A DNA stretch of 64,000 bases from Pagrus major. Its lineage: Eukaryota > Chordata > Actinopteri > Spariformes > Sparidae. The stretch lies in assembly GCF_040436345.1 (NCBI RefSeq), contig NC_133215.1, positions 24,727,806-24,791,805 of the forward strand. Direction: 5' to 3'. Position numbers and translations under genes: made by a program. Positions 14,801 through 27,900 of the stretch are shown here, in pieces (position 1 is the stretch's first letter; the number at the start of each line of letters is the position of its first letter). A model generated the notes under the pieces. It was not told where the DNA came from. It made no database searches and saw only the letters and a program-made list of their open reading frames with translations.

Positions 14801-17800
14801 TATGCAAATGCGGAGAAAAATACTAATTACTAACATTCACTACTCATTTAATATGCAATGCTCCAAAGAACTGGACTTTGGTTTAGCTGTGAGATATGTA
14901 AAGTCTCTTATACCCTCAGTGCTGAGAAAGCTATATAGCATATATATTTATATATCTATATATATGCTGACGGACTGAACATAGGGCCTTGGCGTGTTTT
15001 CACAGCAAGAGGTCTGACTTGATGCCTTTACCAGATGCATTTTTGTTTTAAATCATACTACGTCATAATTTCGCAATTCCAAATAAGCACATTTTTCAAA
15101 GTGCCTTCTAAAGTCTTATAGACAAGGTATGCTATGTTCAACATGAAATTGGTAGTTCTATGTATACAATACAGAGTGACAATAATCTTATTTTGTATTA
15201 TCATTTTAACTTAACTACCAGGAAAAGATTGTTGTTGATAAACACAAAAATGTGCCTGTATTTAACCAAGCCATGTAAATTAAATTATGTACATTACTGC
15301 ACTCTGAGAAAATAATTATTCCACTGTGGGTACAAATGCAAATAAAGATAAAGACAACACAGCAGTAAGTAGCAGTGCAGTTCGTTTTTAACTCTTATCA
15401 TATAAGAGTTTAAAGATGTGTAATGGTCATATATTAAATATAATTGATGTTTTTGTATTAATATAGCTTTTGCAAAGTAGTTATAGTAATTTAACTGTAT
15501 TCTCCTTGATGTGAACAATGCATGTAAGTAATAGTTGTAAAAATGTAAGATAAGATTCAACCTTTCCCAAATTCTTGTCTTGTAAAAACAACTACAAACC
15601 TTTACCCTACATAAGGTGTTTTAAATGATAGTTTACAGCCAGTTAACATTTTCTTTATTTACAACCTCGTCACAATTTTTAGGGAACAAGGAACAAATTC
15701 AATAATTAATTGTAAAAAATTCAAATCAAATGATCTCTGTCTACTCTCGCCTTTATACAGATGTACTCAGGTCAGTCATTACTTAGACACACATCTGTTT
15801 GTTATGTATAATTTGACATTTATGTGATTGTGTCTCTTTTTAAAAAAATAAATATTAGGCTCCTTCAATAAGACAAACCACTAAATATTAGGTCACAGAA
15901 TGGGCAGGTTAATAGGGAGAATTTATTAATATTATCTTATTATTTAAGTTTAATACAGCTTGTTCATACTCTTCTTTATATTTACAGTTTCGTTTTAAGA
16001 ATGTAGTCTAGTGTACATACAACATATACTTCATAAGAAATATGAAATACTTAGTTTTGAGACAGACTGCAGATACTAGTTATATTAACAACAATTTTTA
16101 CCAGACACACTGCGGGAGATTTCACTCAGGTGGACATTCACAGATATAATGAATCTTCCAGAAATACTTCTGACCAACAGAGCTTCTTTTGGAAATTACA
16201 GTGTATTCATGTATGTCATCACTCAAATCCCCGTGGTACAAATTTTTCATACAGCCACGTGAGCACACATGTGTCTGTACTTTATATACCTTCTGATTTT
16301 GTGGTGGGCATAATTTCCTCTTACCTCTGCAAGAGTTCACTCGTTGTCTCAGGAGGATATCCACCACTTTGTCCTTTTCCAAGCATTTTTGTGTTGCCTT
16401 TCTTGACACTCTCAGTGCTACTTGTCCGATCCCAAGCTTGATGCATGGCAAAACAAACTCCCTAGCACCACCTGCAGCCTTAACACCCCTAACCACCCTC
16501 CTCAAAAATAACTGCCACACTCCAAAGACAGCGAATCGTGATGAGTCAACTTTCTTTAGCCTGCTCTGTTCTTCTCTCCCCTAACTGCATGGACAGTTGG
16601 GCGGGAAAAGACCAGCAAATAAGCACTTCAACAGGGGCTCTTCAACTCAGCTACTCCTGATCGACAGCAGCATAGGCAACAAAGCTCCCTTTAGCCTTTT
16701 CTCTAAGTCTTTTTCCCTATAAACTACGCTCTATGCCCTTGCAAGACTTTCCTTCAATTCCCCTCTTCTCGCCAGTGTCAAAAGATGGGAAAAGCAGAGC
16801 AGAGCCTCTTCAAAGAGAAACAGGAGGTTGACTGAGTGAAGTTTAAGAGGGAATAACAGATGAGGTGGGCTCAGGGGATAGCAGAAGGGGGGTGAGTTGA
16901 AGGGACCAACTGGGAGTCCCTGACCGGGACAGCTCCACGCGGCACAACAACAGGGACAAGAAAGTCCCTCCTGCCACTGCTGATTATCACCTCTGCAGTC
17001 CCACACAAACACACTCCCACAGACACACACACCCTCACATAGTCTGGCCAATGAAGGGATGCACTGGGGTTCTGGGAATGCCATCAGTCAGTCAGTAGGT
17101 GTCGGGATCAATTTAGCTGCTGAATCATTGGAGGGATCCAGTCTCCAACCCTGGAACACGGTGTCAGATTATTCACATTTTGTAATGGCCTGGCAGTCTG
17201 AAGTTTCGCATCTGTGAGCCAAAAGGTAGGGCGTGTTTGGTAATAAATCATGATTAGGGGAAGAATAGTACTGAGTGAGAGCACATCAGCAATCACTGAA
17301 AACAACATCACATCTCAAAAATAAGAAACAGGGTCTGGCTTCAAGCGTTGCCTGGCTGGGTATTAAATTATATATTAATTCATTTATTTGTTTTGGTTGG
17401 GTAATTGTCATTCGGCAGGGGAATCAATATTGTTCAAATTTCCTTAAACTTAAACTTAGACTGTCTCCATGTAAAAACATAATAATTTGAAACTAAATAT
17501 TTGCTTAAAAAGGATTGTTCAATTTAAGATTTGCAAAAGATTAAAAGACATTTGGCTAATGCCAAATAAATAAAATGTTCAATTGTGAACAAAACAATGC
17601 AACAGCTGGCCTTGGGTCACATATCTCAAGCATTATTAAGGTGTAACCAGACATCTGGACTTATCTTGGGGCTTAATAAATTTACTTCAGAAATGTAGAG
17701 AGACGAGAGGGAAAAGGCGACAGACTTGAGGAAAATCCAAAGAATTTGAGTTCAGTCAGTCTGCGCTGTCACACAAACACACACAGTCCACTCTCGGTTG

Positions 17801-20800
17801 GTGCGTATACATTGCAAACCAGCTTACAGCTTACAACAGTTGCTGATACATTAGCCATCTGAGGCCAAAAAAAAGAAACACAGACTGCAAAAAACAGTCA
17901 AATTCAAGCAAATAAGGCAAGGCAAAAAAATTGCTCTATATTCTGTCTGAACACAGGTTTATGGTCTTTGTGTGTTGTGTATTTCAGAGTTACTGTCTCC
18001 TTTAGAGGGACGATGTTGATCAACCGAAAACTCAGCTGATGTAGGCAAAAGCGTACTACCCCCTTTCCATCAGTTTACAAGGATGTGAATTATAAATCAT
18101 GGTAAACCATCAGCCAGGAGAGGAGGCATTCTCTCCATCGTCACGTTTTCTGCTTCGATTATGAATGGCAAAATTCAAAGATTCCTTGTTGACAACCACC
18201 AGCAAACTCTTGCTATGCGTTGTGTGTGTGCAAGCACGAGCATATATTCATGTGACCACTCTACATAACAATCCCTGCACTTATTTTTGGCCCTGTGAGA
18301 AAGCAGATACCACTGTAGCATGAAGTGGCTTCTATAATGGTGCATGCCTGAATGACTCAGTGTTGAGCTTGGCAGTAACAGAGGTGTATTACAATTAAAC
18401 TGTTTGTGCAGAGGATCTTCTGCAATCGTCCAAAACCATCAAACTCCACATTCACAATACTACAGTTGCCTCCACAGATGTTTCTTTTACATACAGTATG
18501 ACAGTTCCCTTCTCTTTAATTAGCCTTAGATTCAGAAAAGGCTTTACAAGAGGGCCTCACCAGAGAACACTGCAACAATCAGGAGACGGACAAGAAACGG
18601 TAAAGGCAGGTTGTAATTTCCTGTTTTAGTCTGATATATATCCACTTTAAATAGGATGTTGGGGCAAGACTAAACAATGGAAGGGACTTCATTCAGTCAT
18701 ACAGTCATACAGTATGTTGTCATATATTGTACACCATCTTCTTTGAAATGTAAGAAGTATGAGCCACTACGCTACAGCTGCAGCTTTTTAGGGAATAGAA
18801 AATAAGTTTTTGAAAACTAAACCTACATCAGCACACAACCACACATCAGACATCATTGCTGCTACTCCAATCTTAAAATTACCACAGTGACACCCGCATG
18901 AAAGAACTTCACAGCCCTGCATCTGAATGAATCTGTGTATGTGTGTGTGTCCATCTGTGTGCAGTCTATGTAAAACTGCTGTCTAGTTCTAATTATCATG
19001 GTATTTGTAGTCTATCCGAATATTTGTAAAGCCCTCTCACTACTCTGAAACTGTGCCATCAAACCTCATTTCCCTTAATTCACCAATACAGCCTCACCAG
19101 CTAACATTAGCACAGTCACGTGAACTGAGTGCATGCTGAGAAGTGATCCGTCACAGTCAGTGTAGCCAGCTGTGGTCGAAAAGCCGAGTGAGAAAAAGTC
19201 CTTTTTGATGATTGAGAGTGGCAGCAAGAAACCTGGCAAAGAACAACTACACAACTTCTCAGCACTCAGAGAATGTCAGGTCTTACAGATACAGCTCTCA
19301 GTGCCAACAGGATTTACCTGAATCAAACAAGTGGTTGTTCTTTATTCATCACTAAAGGAATCAATTACGTGTGTACATTGAGACAATGGTCTAGTCTTGT
19401 GTTGCATTGTGCTTTTTACAGTTGAAATTATGAACTCTATATGCGATGGAAGTTAAAATTTTGAAGAATTATTATTTTTGAAAGACTTTATGTCAGTGCT
19501 ACAGAGTATGTGTATATGATGCTTCTCTGCTGTATATGCTGCTATGCTGATACACACTAAAAACAGGAATGTACAGCCTGGGCAGCTAGCCTGCAGGTTT
19601 TATATGATGGTTGGCTCTGTCGTCTGAAAAATATGATCAACTTTAACCTTCTAATATACTGTAAAGTTATGTGTGATAGAAAATACATAAGAAAATATTT
19701 AGAGTGCCTCTAAAGGGAACAGCGAGATGGTTTGTTCCTCGCACTAATCTTGTTGGGTGAAAAATGTAATGGCACCACAATTTCTCTGTATCAGTATCAC
19801 CATTATATTCTGTGACACAATAATTCAGTGAAACAACGACAACCATAACAATCCACACCATTTGCCAAATGCCAAAGTAAGACTGTGCTAAGTAAGAGGC
19901 GACTCCCTTTCCATGCGATCAGTTTTCCAGAATTGCTCCCAGTGCAGCTGAGAATGCCACTTTGGAGCTGAGCATTCCCATGAAGACCGGGAATGTTTAT
20001 TTTGCAGAGGATTTAAGCTGACATGTGTGAAGCCATTAAGCAGGCTTAGTTTGTTAATTAAAGCCATTCTAATATTCTACCTTTAGCCTCATTAGAGTGA
20101 GACCTCTATGTTCAGAACTGAGCAGGCTACAGTATGTGACAAGCCGAGACTCACAAATTCATTCATGAACACATGTGACATACATACACACATACACACT
20201 GAAGGTCAAATGTGGTTATGGCTATTGCATGAGAAGAAGGTATCCATTTCAGTAGGCCCCTTTTATTGTGTGCACACATGAATAGGCACACCAGAGAGCA
20301 CTACTGACATACACAATATACAATAGTGTGTATCTGGTTTTGGGTTGAAGCTATTAATTAATTATATCTTTTCAAATGAATCATTCTTATGCCAATAAGA
20401 AAACATTGTCCTTTATTCTTACAGAAGTGTATACTTTGCAGGATGGGACAGTCTATGACAGAGAATTTACACACGCACATAAACTAAAACTTGCCATCAG
20501 TGCCCATGCCAAGAAAATTCTTTGGATTCTTGCTATCTTGTTAAAGTAAAGGCATGCATACTTCACTGCAAGTCCTGAAGCTGCTTGACTTAAAACATAG
20601 CTTCACTTCTCTGATATCATACGTGGGCCATTTAATCGACTTACAGAACTGTCCAACCACAGCCACAGAGACAGAGACACAAACCTACATTCAAATTTTA
20701 ATCTCAATCACAACACAAAAACACTTGTCATTTGCAGGATAGACACCGGTGGCCTTGTGGCTAACCCAGACTTCAGAAGAAGTTATGACCAGCTATCAGC

Positions 20801-23230
20801 ATTTGGCCAAGGATCTAGAGAACATATGACCTCATAAAACGAGCTTAAAAAAGGAATGAGGCACCGGCAATCACTGACAACAACAGCTTGTAAATTCCAT
20901 TGTTCATGACAGCAGTTGCATTTTTTTATTGTTGAACTAAAATTACACAGTGACGCAGCCGTGCTACTGCATATAGAATCACCATTTCCCAATCATGTTA
21001 CTGGCTTTATAGAGGACAAAAAGAAAAAAAAGCTTGTTTAAAACATGGTGTATAAACAGTTAAAGTTTTATGGACCTGAACGACACTAACAGCAGCTGTG
21101 GAACCTACATCAGATCCTGTGTAAATGGGTTTAGTCCCAAACCTGAGAAGCTTTAAACAGCTCAGATTGAAGGGAGTTTGTTAACACGTTCACATTTTAT
21201 AGACTTGAACAGGCCCTACACTAACTAGCAAACAACTAAGTGTCAAGTCTTGTAAAGAAGGTTATGTAGATACTTGTACTTAAATTGGAAGTCCAACTCC
21301 TACTGGGTAATATACATCAAACTGTGAATTTACAACTTCACACATACCTTAGAAAATTGCCGTCAAAATCCTTTGATGGGCAAAAGCGAGCCAGGAGCTT
21401 TTTCAGTCAAGGTTCCTGTCAGGGATGAAAAGAGTTTCAAAACATTATTCTGAAATAAAAGTACTATTACTAGACTTAAATATTACTCAAGCAGATTTAT
21501 TTTTTTTTTTTTAAGAACTTGTTTTGAAAAAGCTATTATGTTGAGAAATAGCTCTGTGCTTTCAATTACTTGTCACAGAAAGACGTTAACAGCACATTTA
21601 AATGGAATATTCTCCTGACTGAACTATAAGAGCATTAGTATAGGCTCCTCTGTAAGTTCACCTCTCACAGTTATTGAGTAAAATACTAGGATAGAAGAAA
21701 CTACAAACTATACTATGATAAAAGAGGAAACACACTCAGAAAATAGTGAAATCGCCTCTCAATTATGACAAATCTTCTAACTGATTACCATACGAGCATT
21801 ATTAGCAGACAGAGAAATCAAGAGACATTTAAATCTTTAAGAGCAAATTTTTTGAATATTAATCTGCAAGAGGAATAAATACAATTAGAAATATTTAACA
21901 AATCAATATACTCTCAGTTTATCAAATTATTTAAAATAGCAGTTATGAAATCCCTAGTATTGGTTTAGTCTTTCCCCAGAAATATCCTGTGACATTCAGG
22001 ACACTTTTTTATTTTATTAAAAAATTGCATCATCAGAAAAGAACAAAGAACCTCAGTAAGAACGAGCAGCCACAGACACCATGACTGAACTGGCAAAGAC
22101 TAGAGCATCACACTACAAATCTCAATTATTAACTCAATGCATTTCATGACGTATGTCGCCCATGTTGTGAGAATGGCAAGTGATCTCTGGTAAGTAATGT
22201 GTAAAAACACCAAGACTGTGTACAACTAGAGAATAGTAGAAACAACATACTGAATCTTAAAGATTACCACTTCTAAACTTTTCTGTTATACATAGAATTT
22301 TACAGCAAATCAGGTTAAATTACAGAAAGTTGAAAAGTCCAAAGACAATACTGATCTGTGTCGAGCATATCACACTACCTCAGACCATCAGCTCGGGTCA
22401 TGTAGTGAAATGAGGGGTCAGATCGGCCGGTGACCTTTGGTTCCGCGGTGTCTAAGCCAGGGCCTCCTGCAGCTCAACAGCAGGCCAACAGGGGTTAAAG
22501 TCTGTCTGCCTGTCATGTAGGTGGTGTCAGCTAAAAAAACATGAAGACCCCTGGAGTCAACACTAATATTATTTTTCAATTAGAAATCTACTCTTTATCA
22601 TTACATCCACATTAGTAACAGGAATATTCATAAAATGTAATTGAAGCTAAACTCTGAAAAAATGCTGAGAAATCACATTAATCTTGGAAGGTAAAAAGTT
22701 TAGCTAAATACTTTATTTAAACAGTTATGCTGCAACCCTAATCAGCATAATCTTGGAAGTTAGCAAGCTATGTACCAAGACAGTGTGGCTAGCCTGAATA
22801 ATTGCTAAATCACTACCAATACATAGCTAGGCTAACTAGCTAACAAACCGTACAGACAAAAGGACATGTAAATACAAACAACAAAGACCTGTCCTACCTT
22901 CAAAGTCCACAGCATTTATCGTCCCTACCTTCTCAGAAGAAGCTGTCAAGCAAAGTTTTTCCTCTTTACCCGTGCAAACAAGTTAGTCGCAATACTAGTA
23001 GGCATTTTTCAGTGGAGGCTATTTCATTTGTCATGGTAAAAAAGCACAGGTGTATATAATTAAACGAATAATGGCTGAATTACATTTTCCTGCTTTAGTT
23101 TCATGGCCGTGGCATTGTGCATGCTGGCTCACTGTCATGGCTAACTGAGACACTTGAATACAACAGACATCATTAAAGTTATTGGTAGCACCTGTACTTT
23201 TTCCTACCATGACTTTTTTGTTTGTTTTTG
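5250..23230. other. Long spacer, no recognised gene
   Basis: No frame here has convincing coding character. Simple sequence includes the TG tract near 8.8 kb, AAATAAAT runs at 12896-12912 and an AT-rich palindromic tract around 14938-14968. A more GC-rich stretch lies near 16.4-17.1 kb and another at 22.38-22.5 kb. Either could be regulatory, but nothing specific can be claimed. Confidence 0.55.
8805..8870 (+). repeat. (TG)n microsatellite
   Basis: About 30 uninterrupted TG dinucleotides. The cysteine/valine-rich and histidine/threonine-rich frames across it are translation artefacts. A (CAGAG)4 pentanucleotide tract follows at 9011-9030. Confidence 0.95.
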
Positions 23231-23232
23231 TT

Positions 23233-23425
23233 TATTATCTCGAAATAACAACTGCTGTTTTCCCGAGATAACGGGATAATTTTCTCGAGATCTCGAGATA
23301 ACGAAACTTTGTTTTCCCGAGATAACGATATAATTAATTCGAGATCTTGAGAAAACAAAACGATAGTGTATCACTGCAGGAAACATCATTCAGTGTAGCA
23401 ATGTCAGAGGAGCAAGAGCATATCG
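23233..23425 (-). mobile_element. Left arm of the palindrome-rich element (inverted relative to the right arms)
   Basis: Read on the minus strand, this segment matches the inner part of each right-arm unit: the ORF start region, then the TATCTCGAGA-type palindromes and one copy of the 54-base subrepeat. It lacks a 10-base insertion (TTAATATACT) present in the units, and it lacks the outer 90 or so bases of the right arm. The left end is therefore truncated, next to a T-rich run. Confidence 0.7.
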
Positions 23426-23676
23426 ATCACCGCGTCACATATCTTTTCAATCAAGGCCTGACACAGGCTGAAATAGCATTATGCCTTGCTATTACAGATA
23501 ATATACACATTAGTGTGCGTAATCTAAAAAGACGGTTAGCAAGGCTTCAGGTATATCGGCAGCGCAATCTAAGTGAGCCTGATGTCGTCGTTAACTACAT
23601 AGCTGACCAGCTACGAGGTCCCGGGCGTCTCCATAATCTATCATATCACAGCCATTATCTCGAGATCTCAAATTAA
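23401..23676 (+). pseudogene. N-terminal fragment of an integrase-like transposase (internally deleted element)
   Basis: The ATG at 23401 opens 91 codons. Residues about 11-52 (LFNQGLTQAEIALCLA, then NLKRRLARLQVYR) look like a DNA-binding helix-turn-helix of the kind that precedes a DDE integrase core in transposon proteins common in fish genomes. The frame stays element-like to GPGRLH (residue 78). It then runs into repeat sequence (NLSYHSHYLEISN) and stops, so the whole catalytic core is deleted. The family assignment rests on resemblance I recall, not on a search. It sits between inverted palindrome-rich arms. Confidence 0.55.
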
Positions 23677-23873
23677 TTATATCGTTATCTCGGGAAAACA
23701 AAGTTTCGTTATGTCGAGATCTCGAGAAAATTATCCCGTTATCTTGGGAAACGGCAATTGTTATTTCGAGATAATAACTTGAGATCTCGAGAAAACAAAT
23801 GAAATTAACTCGTTATCACGGGAAAACGGAGGAAATAAAATGTATGAATGCATGGCCCTTTAGGGCTACCGTA
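23655..23873 (+). mobile_element. Right arm following the ORF (unit 0)
   Basis: Starts at the deletion junction after the ORF and runs through one 54-base subrepeat to the outer end CCCTTTAGGGCTACCGTA. It has private differences (TATCCCG, TATGTCG) from the three later units. Confidence 0.65.
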
Positions 23874-24988
23874 CGATATGCTCCTGCTCCTCTGACATTG
23901 CTACACTGAATGATGTTTCCTGCAATGATTTAATATACTACACTATCGTTTTGTTTTCTCTAGATCTCGAATTAATTATATCGTTATCTCGAGAAAACAA
24001 AGTTTCGTTATCTCGAGATCTCGAGAAAATTATCTCGTTATCTCGGGAAAACAAAGTTTCGTTATCTCGAGATCTCGAGAAAATTATCTCGTTATCTCGA
24101 GAAAACAAAGTTTCGTTATCTCGAGATCTCGAGAAAATTATCTCGTTATCTTGGGAAACGGCAATTGTTATTTCGAGATAATAACTTGAGATCTCGAGAA
24201 AACAAATGAAATTAACTCGTTATCACGGGAAAACGGAGGAAATAAAATGTATGAATGCATGGCCCTTTAGGGCTACCGTACGATATGCTCCTGCTCCTCT
24301 GACATTGCTACACTGAATGATGTTTCCTGCAATGATTTAATATACTACACTATCGTTTTGTTTTCTCTAGATCTCGAATTAATTATATCGTTATCTCGAG
24401 AAAACAAAGTTTCGTTATCTCGAGATCTCGAGAAAATTATCTCGTTATCTCGGGAAAACAAAGTTTCGTTATCTCGAGATCTCGAGAAAATTATCTCGTT
24501 ATCTCGAGAAAACAAAGTTTCGTTATCTCGAGATCTCGAGAAAATTATCTCGTTATCTCAGGAAAACGGCAGTTGTTATTTCGAGATAATAACTTGAGAT
24601 CTCAAGAAAACAAATGAAATTAACTCGTTATCACGGGAAAACGGAGGAAATAAAATGTATGAATGCATGGCCCTTTAGGGCTACCGTACGATATGCTCCT
24701 GCTCCTCTGACATTGCTACACTGAATGATGTTTCCTGCAATGATTTAATATACTACACTATCGTTTTGTTTTCTCTAGATCTCGAATTAATTATATCGTT
24801 ATCTCGAGAAAACAAAGTTTCGTTATCTCGAGATCTCTAGAAAATTATCTCGTTATCTCGGGAAAACGGCAGTTGTTATTTTGAGATAATAACTTGAGAT
24901 CTCAAGAAAACAAATGAAATTAACTCGTTATCACGGGAAAACGGAGGAAATAAAATGTATGAATGCATGGCCCTTTAGGGCTTCCGTA
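23874..24988 (+). repeat. Three head-to-tail copies of the right half-element (407, 408 and 300 bases)
   Basis: Units begin at 23874, 24281 and 24689, each with CGATATGCTCCTGC. This is the reverse complement of the transposase ORF around its start codon, so each unit is the right end joined to an inverted ORF start. Each ends in CCCTTTAGGGCT(A/T)CCGTA. Units 1 and 2 contain three copies of a 54-base subrepeat and unit 3 contains one, which exactly explains its 108-base shorter length. The units are nearly identical, suggesting recent amplification or homogenisation. Confidence 0.8.
23991..24158 (+). repeat. 54-base palindromic subrepeat array within unit 1 (also in units 2 and 3)
   Basis: Each subrepeat contains GTTTCGTTATCTCGAGATCT and a second TTATCTCG block. 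XhoI (CTCGAG) and BglII (AGATCT) palindromes recur throughout. In one frame it translates to an 18-residue repeat (ENKVSLSRDLEKIISLSR), which is a by-product of 54 being a multiple of three and not a protein. In a transposon such subterminal repeats are often transposase-binding sites; that role is inference. Confidence 0.75.
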
Positions 24989-27900
24989 GTAAGTCATTAA
25001 ATGTGTATCTAACTATGAGAACTTAAGTGCTATAAGTAACGTACCTAGGGCTTGAATTTATTTCTTAGTCTTTGTCCTTACCTTAGGATGACAGCAGCTG
25101 CTTTCATGCAGCATTTAATTTGATTATCTGACACAATAAAAAGAGCTTCTTTATTTTCTTCTTCTTTTTTTGGTCAGTCAGCCATAGATGTCATGTTAAC
25201 TCACTTTTAGGATTTTAGATTTAGACTTTGTTGAGTAGCTAACTAGCTAGTTAGTTACATGAAACGTAAATACGAAGCAAATAACTTAAATGTCACACAA
25301 GCTGTTTCATGGGAGCTGAGCTAGTTAGCTACAGTCTGAGCGTTGCCATGGTAGGCAGCTTTATCTAGCTAGCTAACGTTAACTTAGCTAACTAACTACT
25401 AGTAAAAGCGCTAATAAAACCACAAACATTTCAAAAACTCACTTAAATCATGCAGGAGATCAGAATAAAGGGGTCTCTCTAGAAGAGTGTCACTAAAGTA
25501 ATTTAAATATGATAACTGGACGTTTGTTAACTTTGGACAGTGAAGCACTCATGCAACCGAAGCGTGATGCTGCGTTCAGAGGAACTCGGAAATGTGTGAT
25601 GACAGCACGCTTTTCGTTGTCCCTGCTTATTTCATTTTTTTTAACACATTACATGATACTACCTGAAAGCATAGAGGACATTTACAAGGTTTTATGTTTT
25701 GGTTTCTCTTATCCATAAATGTATGTAAAGTTATAATGACAACTCACCATTAATTACTCAAATATAATGTTAAGTTAGATAAGTGGGTGTAGTTGGTGCT
25801 TTGGACTTGTTTTAACGCTGTCTGAAGACATAGAGATGGATTATAACTCTCTACAATTTATCTTCTGCATCTGTCATCCTGAATGGTCACAATTTAATGA
25901 CATCATCATCAATAACATCATACTTTCCCCCTGGGACTGAAAAAGTTCAGACTATTCATTGGATTTGTCTCACACCCACAATTTTACAATATATTAAAGT
26001 GTGTGAGAGAGATCAGAGCCGGGAGTTTAAAAGTCACCCGTAGCACATTCACACTTGGCTTCCACAGTGTATGACACGCACAGTGGTCTCTAATCCCCAC
26101 CGGCTGAACATACACACACATACCACTACAGCAAGCCCAGAGTTTAACTCCGTCAGTCAGAGAAACTGTGGGTGTTCAGCTCTGCTTACTGAGAATTAAC
26201 TCAATGAATGAGATTATTTTTCCCCAGAGCCAAAAATACCCATAAAACCAAAACACTCATTAGTGATCCTTTGCTGTGCAGCCTGCAACTCATCCCTCAC
26301 CGCCACATTCAGGCTCCAGCTCAGGCTTTGGGACAGTACCATGTTTACATAGGAACTTTAACACAGACCAGAATCACATGTCTGTGATACTGTGATAGGC
26401 AGTGAGACAAGCAGATAGACAACAGACAGGCTGATCATTTGACAGGCAGATAACAACAGACAGATATGGAGATGACTTTGGAGCAGCACAGAGAGAGAGA
26501 GAGAGAGAGATACTGGGTCAGGCCTGCACGGCACATGGACCACCCTGAAGTGCAAGGACAGAGCCAGTCTGTTCACAGGGCACCCTCCTCCTCCCTCTCT
26601 TCACCGCAGTTAATAAGCACCTGTTAGACAACAAATTAACTTGTTGACTGTAAAAACCAGGACAGCTTTATGCCTTTTTTTATGATAAGGAGCTTGATTA
26701 TGAGAGCTGGTATTATCTGTTCATTACTGTAGTCAATATTCTGAAACCAGAGGGCAGAGAGGCAGGCGGACGGTTAAAAAGATATGGTGTTTATTGTCTG
26801 AGCGTGGAGGGACACGGGGATGCCAAGGAGGGAGGGCTGGATTAGGTGGCAGTGGAAATACTACATGGAAGAGAAGAGAAAAACAAAACTTGAATTGAAC
26901 TTAAATTGACAGATTTCCAGCAATGATTGATGAATGATGGGATATATTACAGATGGGACAAATTCTAATTAATAATCAAACTACAGATTTAGAGGTAAGT
27001 TGTACTTAACTGGTGCTGTACTACACTAACTTTATCTTAACGTTATTCACGAGAAAGGAGAGGAGGCAGTTTGACATAAATGAATGAGGGACATTGTTAT
27101 GCAGAGTGTTTGGAGAATATGGCAGTGAAGATGTGAAGCGCGGCTCCTCCTGATCCTCATCATCTGTCAGCCGGCTTGGTGAAAGATAGCGTGCAGGATT
27201 GTTAATATCTGGAAGCCAGAGCAACGAATCTGCTCTCTGTTGGCAGGCGCGGGATGAGGTGAGGGATGAGGTGAGCTGTCAGTGACGCACCAGGGTCACT
27301 GGCATGGTTTTTAACCAAATGACTGCTAGGTTAGAAAAACATCAGCTGCAGATGACACGGGTGATATGCAGGGTACAAAAACACACTGTTGTAAACAGAC
27401 AAATGAAGTCGAATGTCACATCCTGTTGTATGGAGATATATACTATACATAATGTAGATCATTATCACACATCTAATCTTTATGTCAGTAGTTTTTGAGA
27501 GCCTTTTTTGCTGGTGGGTAAAAAAAGTGGACACTAATATTCACTCTCATTAATTCAAACATTTAAACAGGCTTCATATCATTACATTTCTAACACACCT
27601 CTGGTATAACCACAACTCCACTGTATACACAGATCCAATCATAAAAAATAAAATCAATCAATAACTTTTATATCTATATTTTACATCTAAAAGTGTCACC
27701 ACAACATTTGGGCTTTCTGGTGCACACCACCACATCTCTTTATTCTTATCATGTTTAATCTTAAATACTTATCGTTGAACTTAATGTGTGTCTTTTTGTT
27801 TCTGTTTTATATCTTATGGAAAAAAACGCTAATTTACCTTGTTGTTGAAAGCTCTGATACAAATACGCCTACAGAATGATTGACATTATGAAATAAACTC

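Noticed and set aside
16122..16520. 132-codon minus-strand frame, considered as a possible RBM20 or novel exon
   Set aside because: No resemblance to RBM20 or any family I know, no clear splice context, and an overlapping frame of similar length on the other strand.
16731..17084. 117-codon cysteine-rich minus-strand frame
   Set aside because: Composition follows local CA/CCC-rich DNA; no recognisable motif or splice support.
23951..24597. Two frames encoding tandem 18-residue repeats (ENKVSLSRDLEKIISLSR)
   Set aside because: They are the translation of the 54-base DNA subrepeat, which happens to be a multiple of three. There is no independent coding evidence and the frame ends with the repeat.
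27021..27224. Minus-strand frame with a DDEDQEEPRF stretch
   Set aside because: Short, isolated and without splice sites in phase; could not be tied to RBM20 or any other gene.
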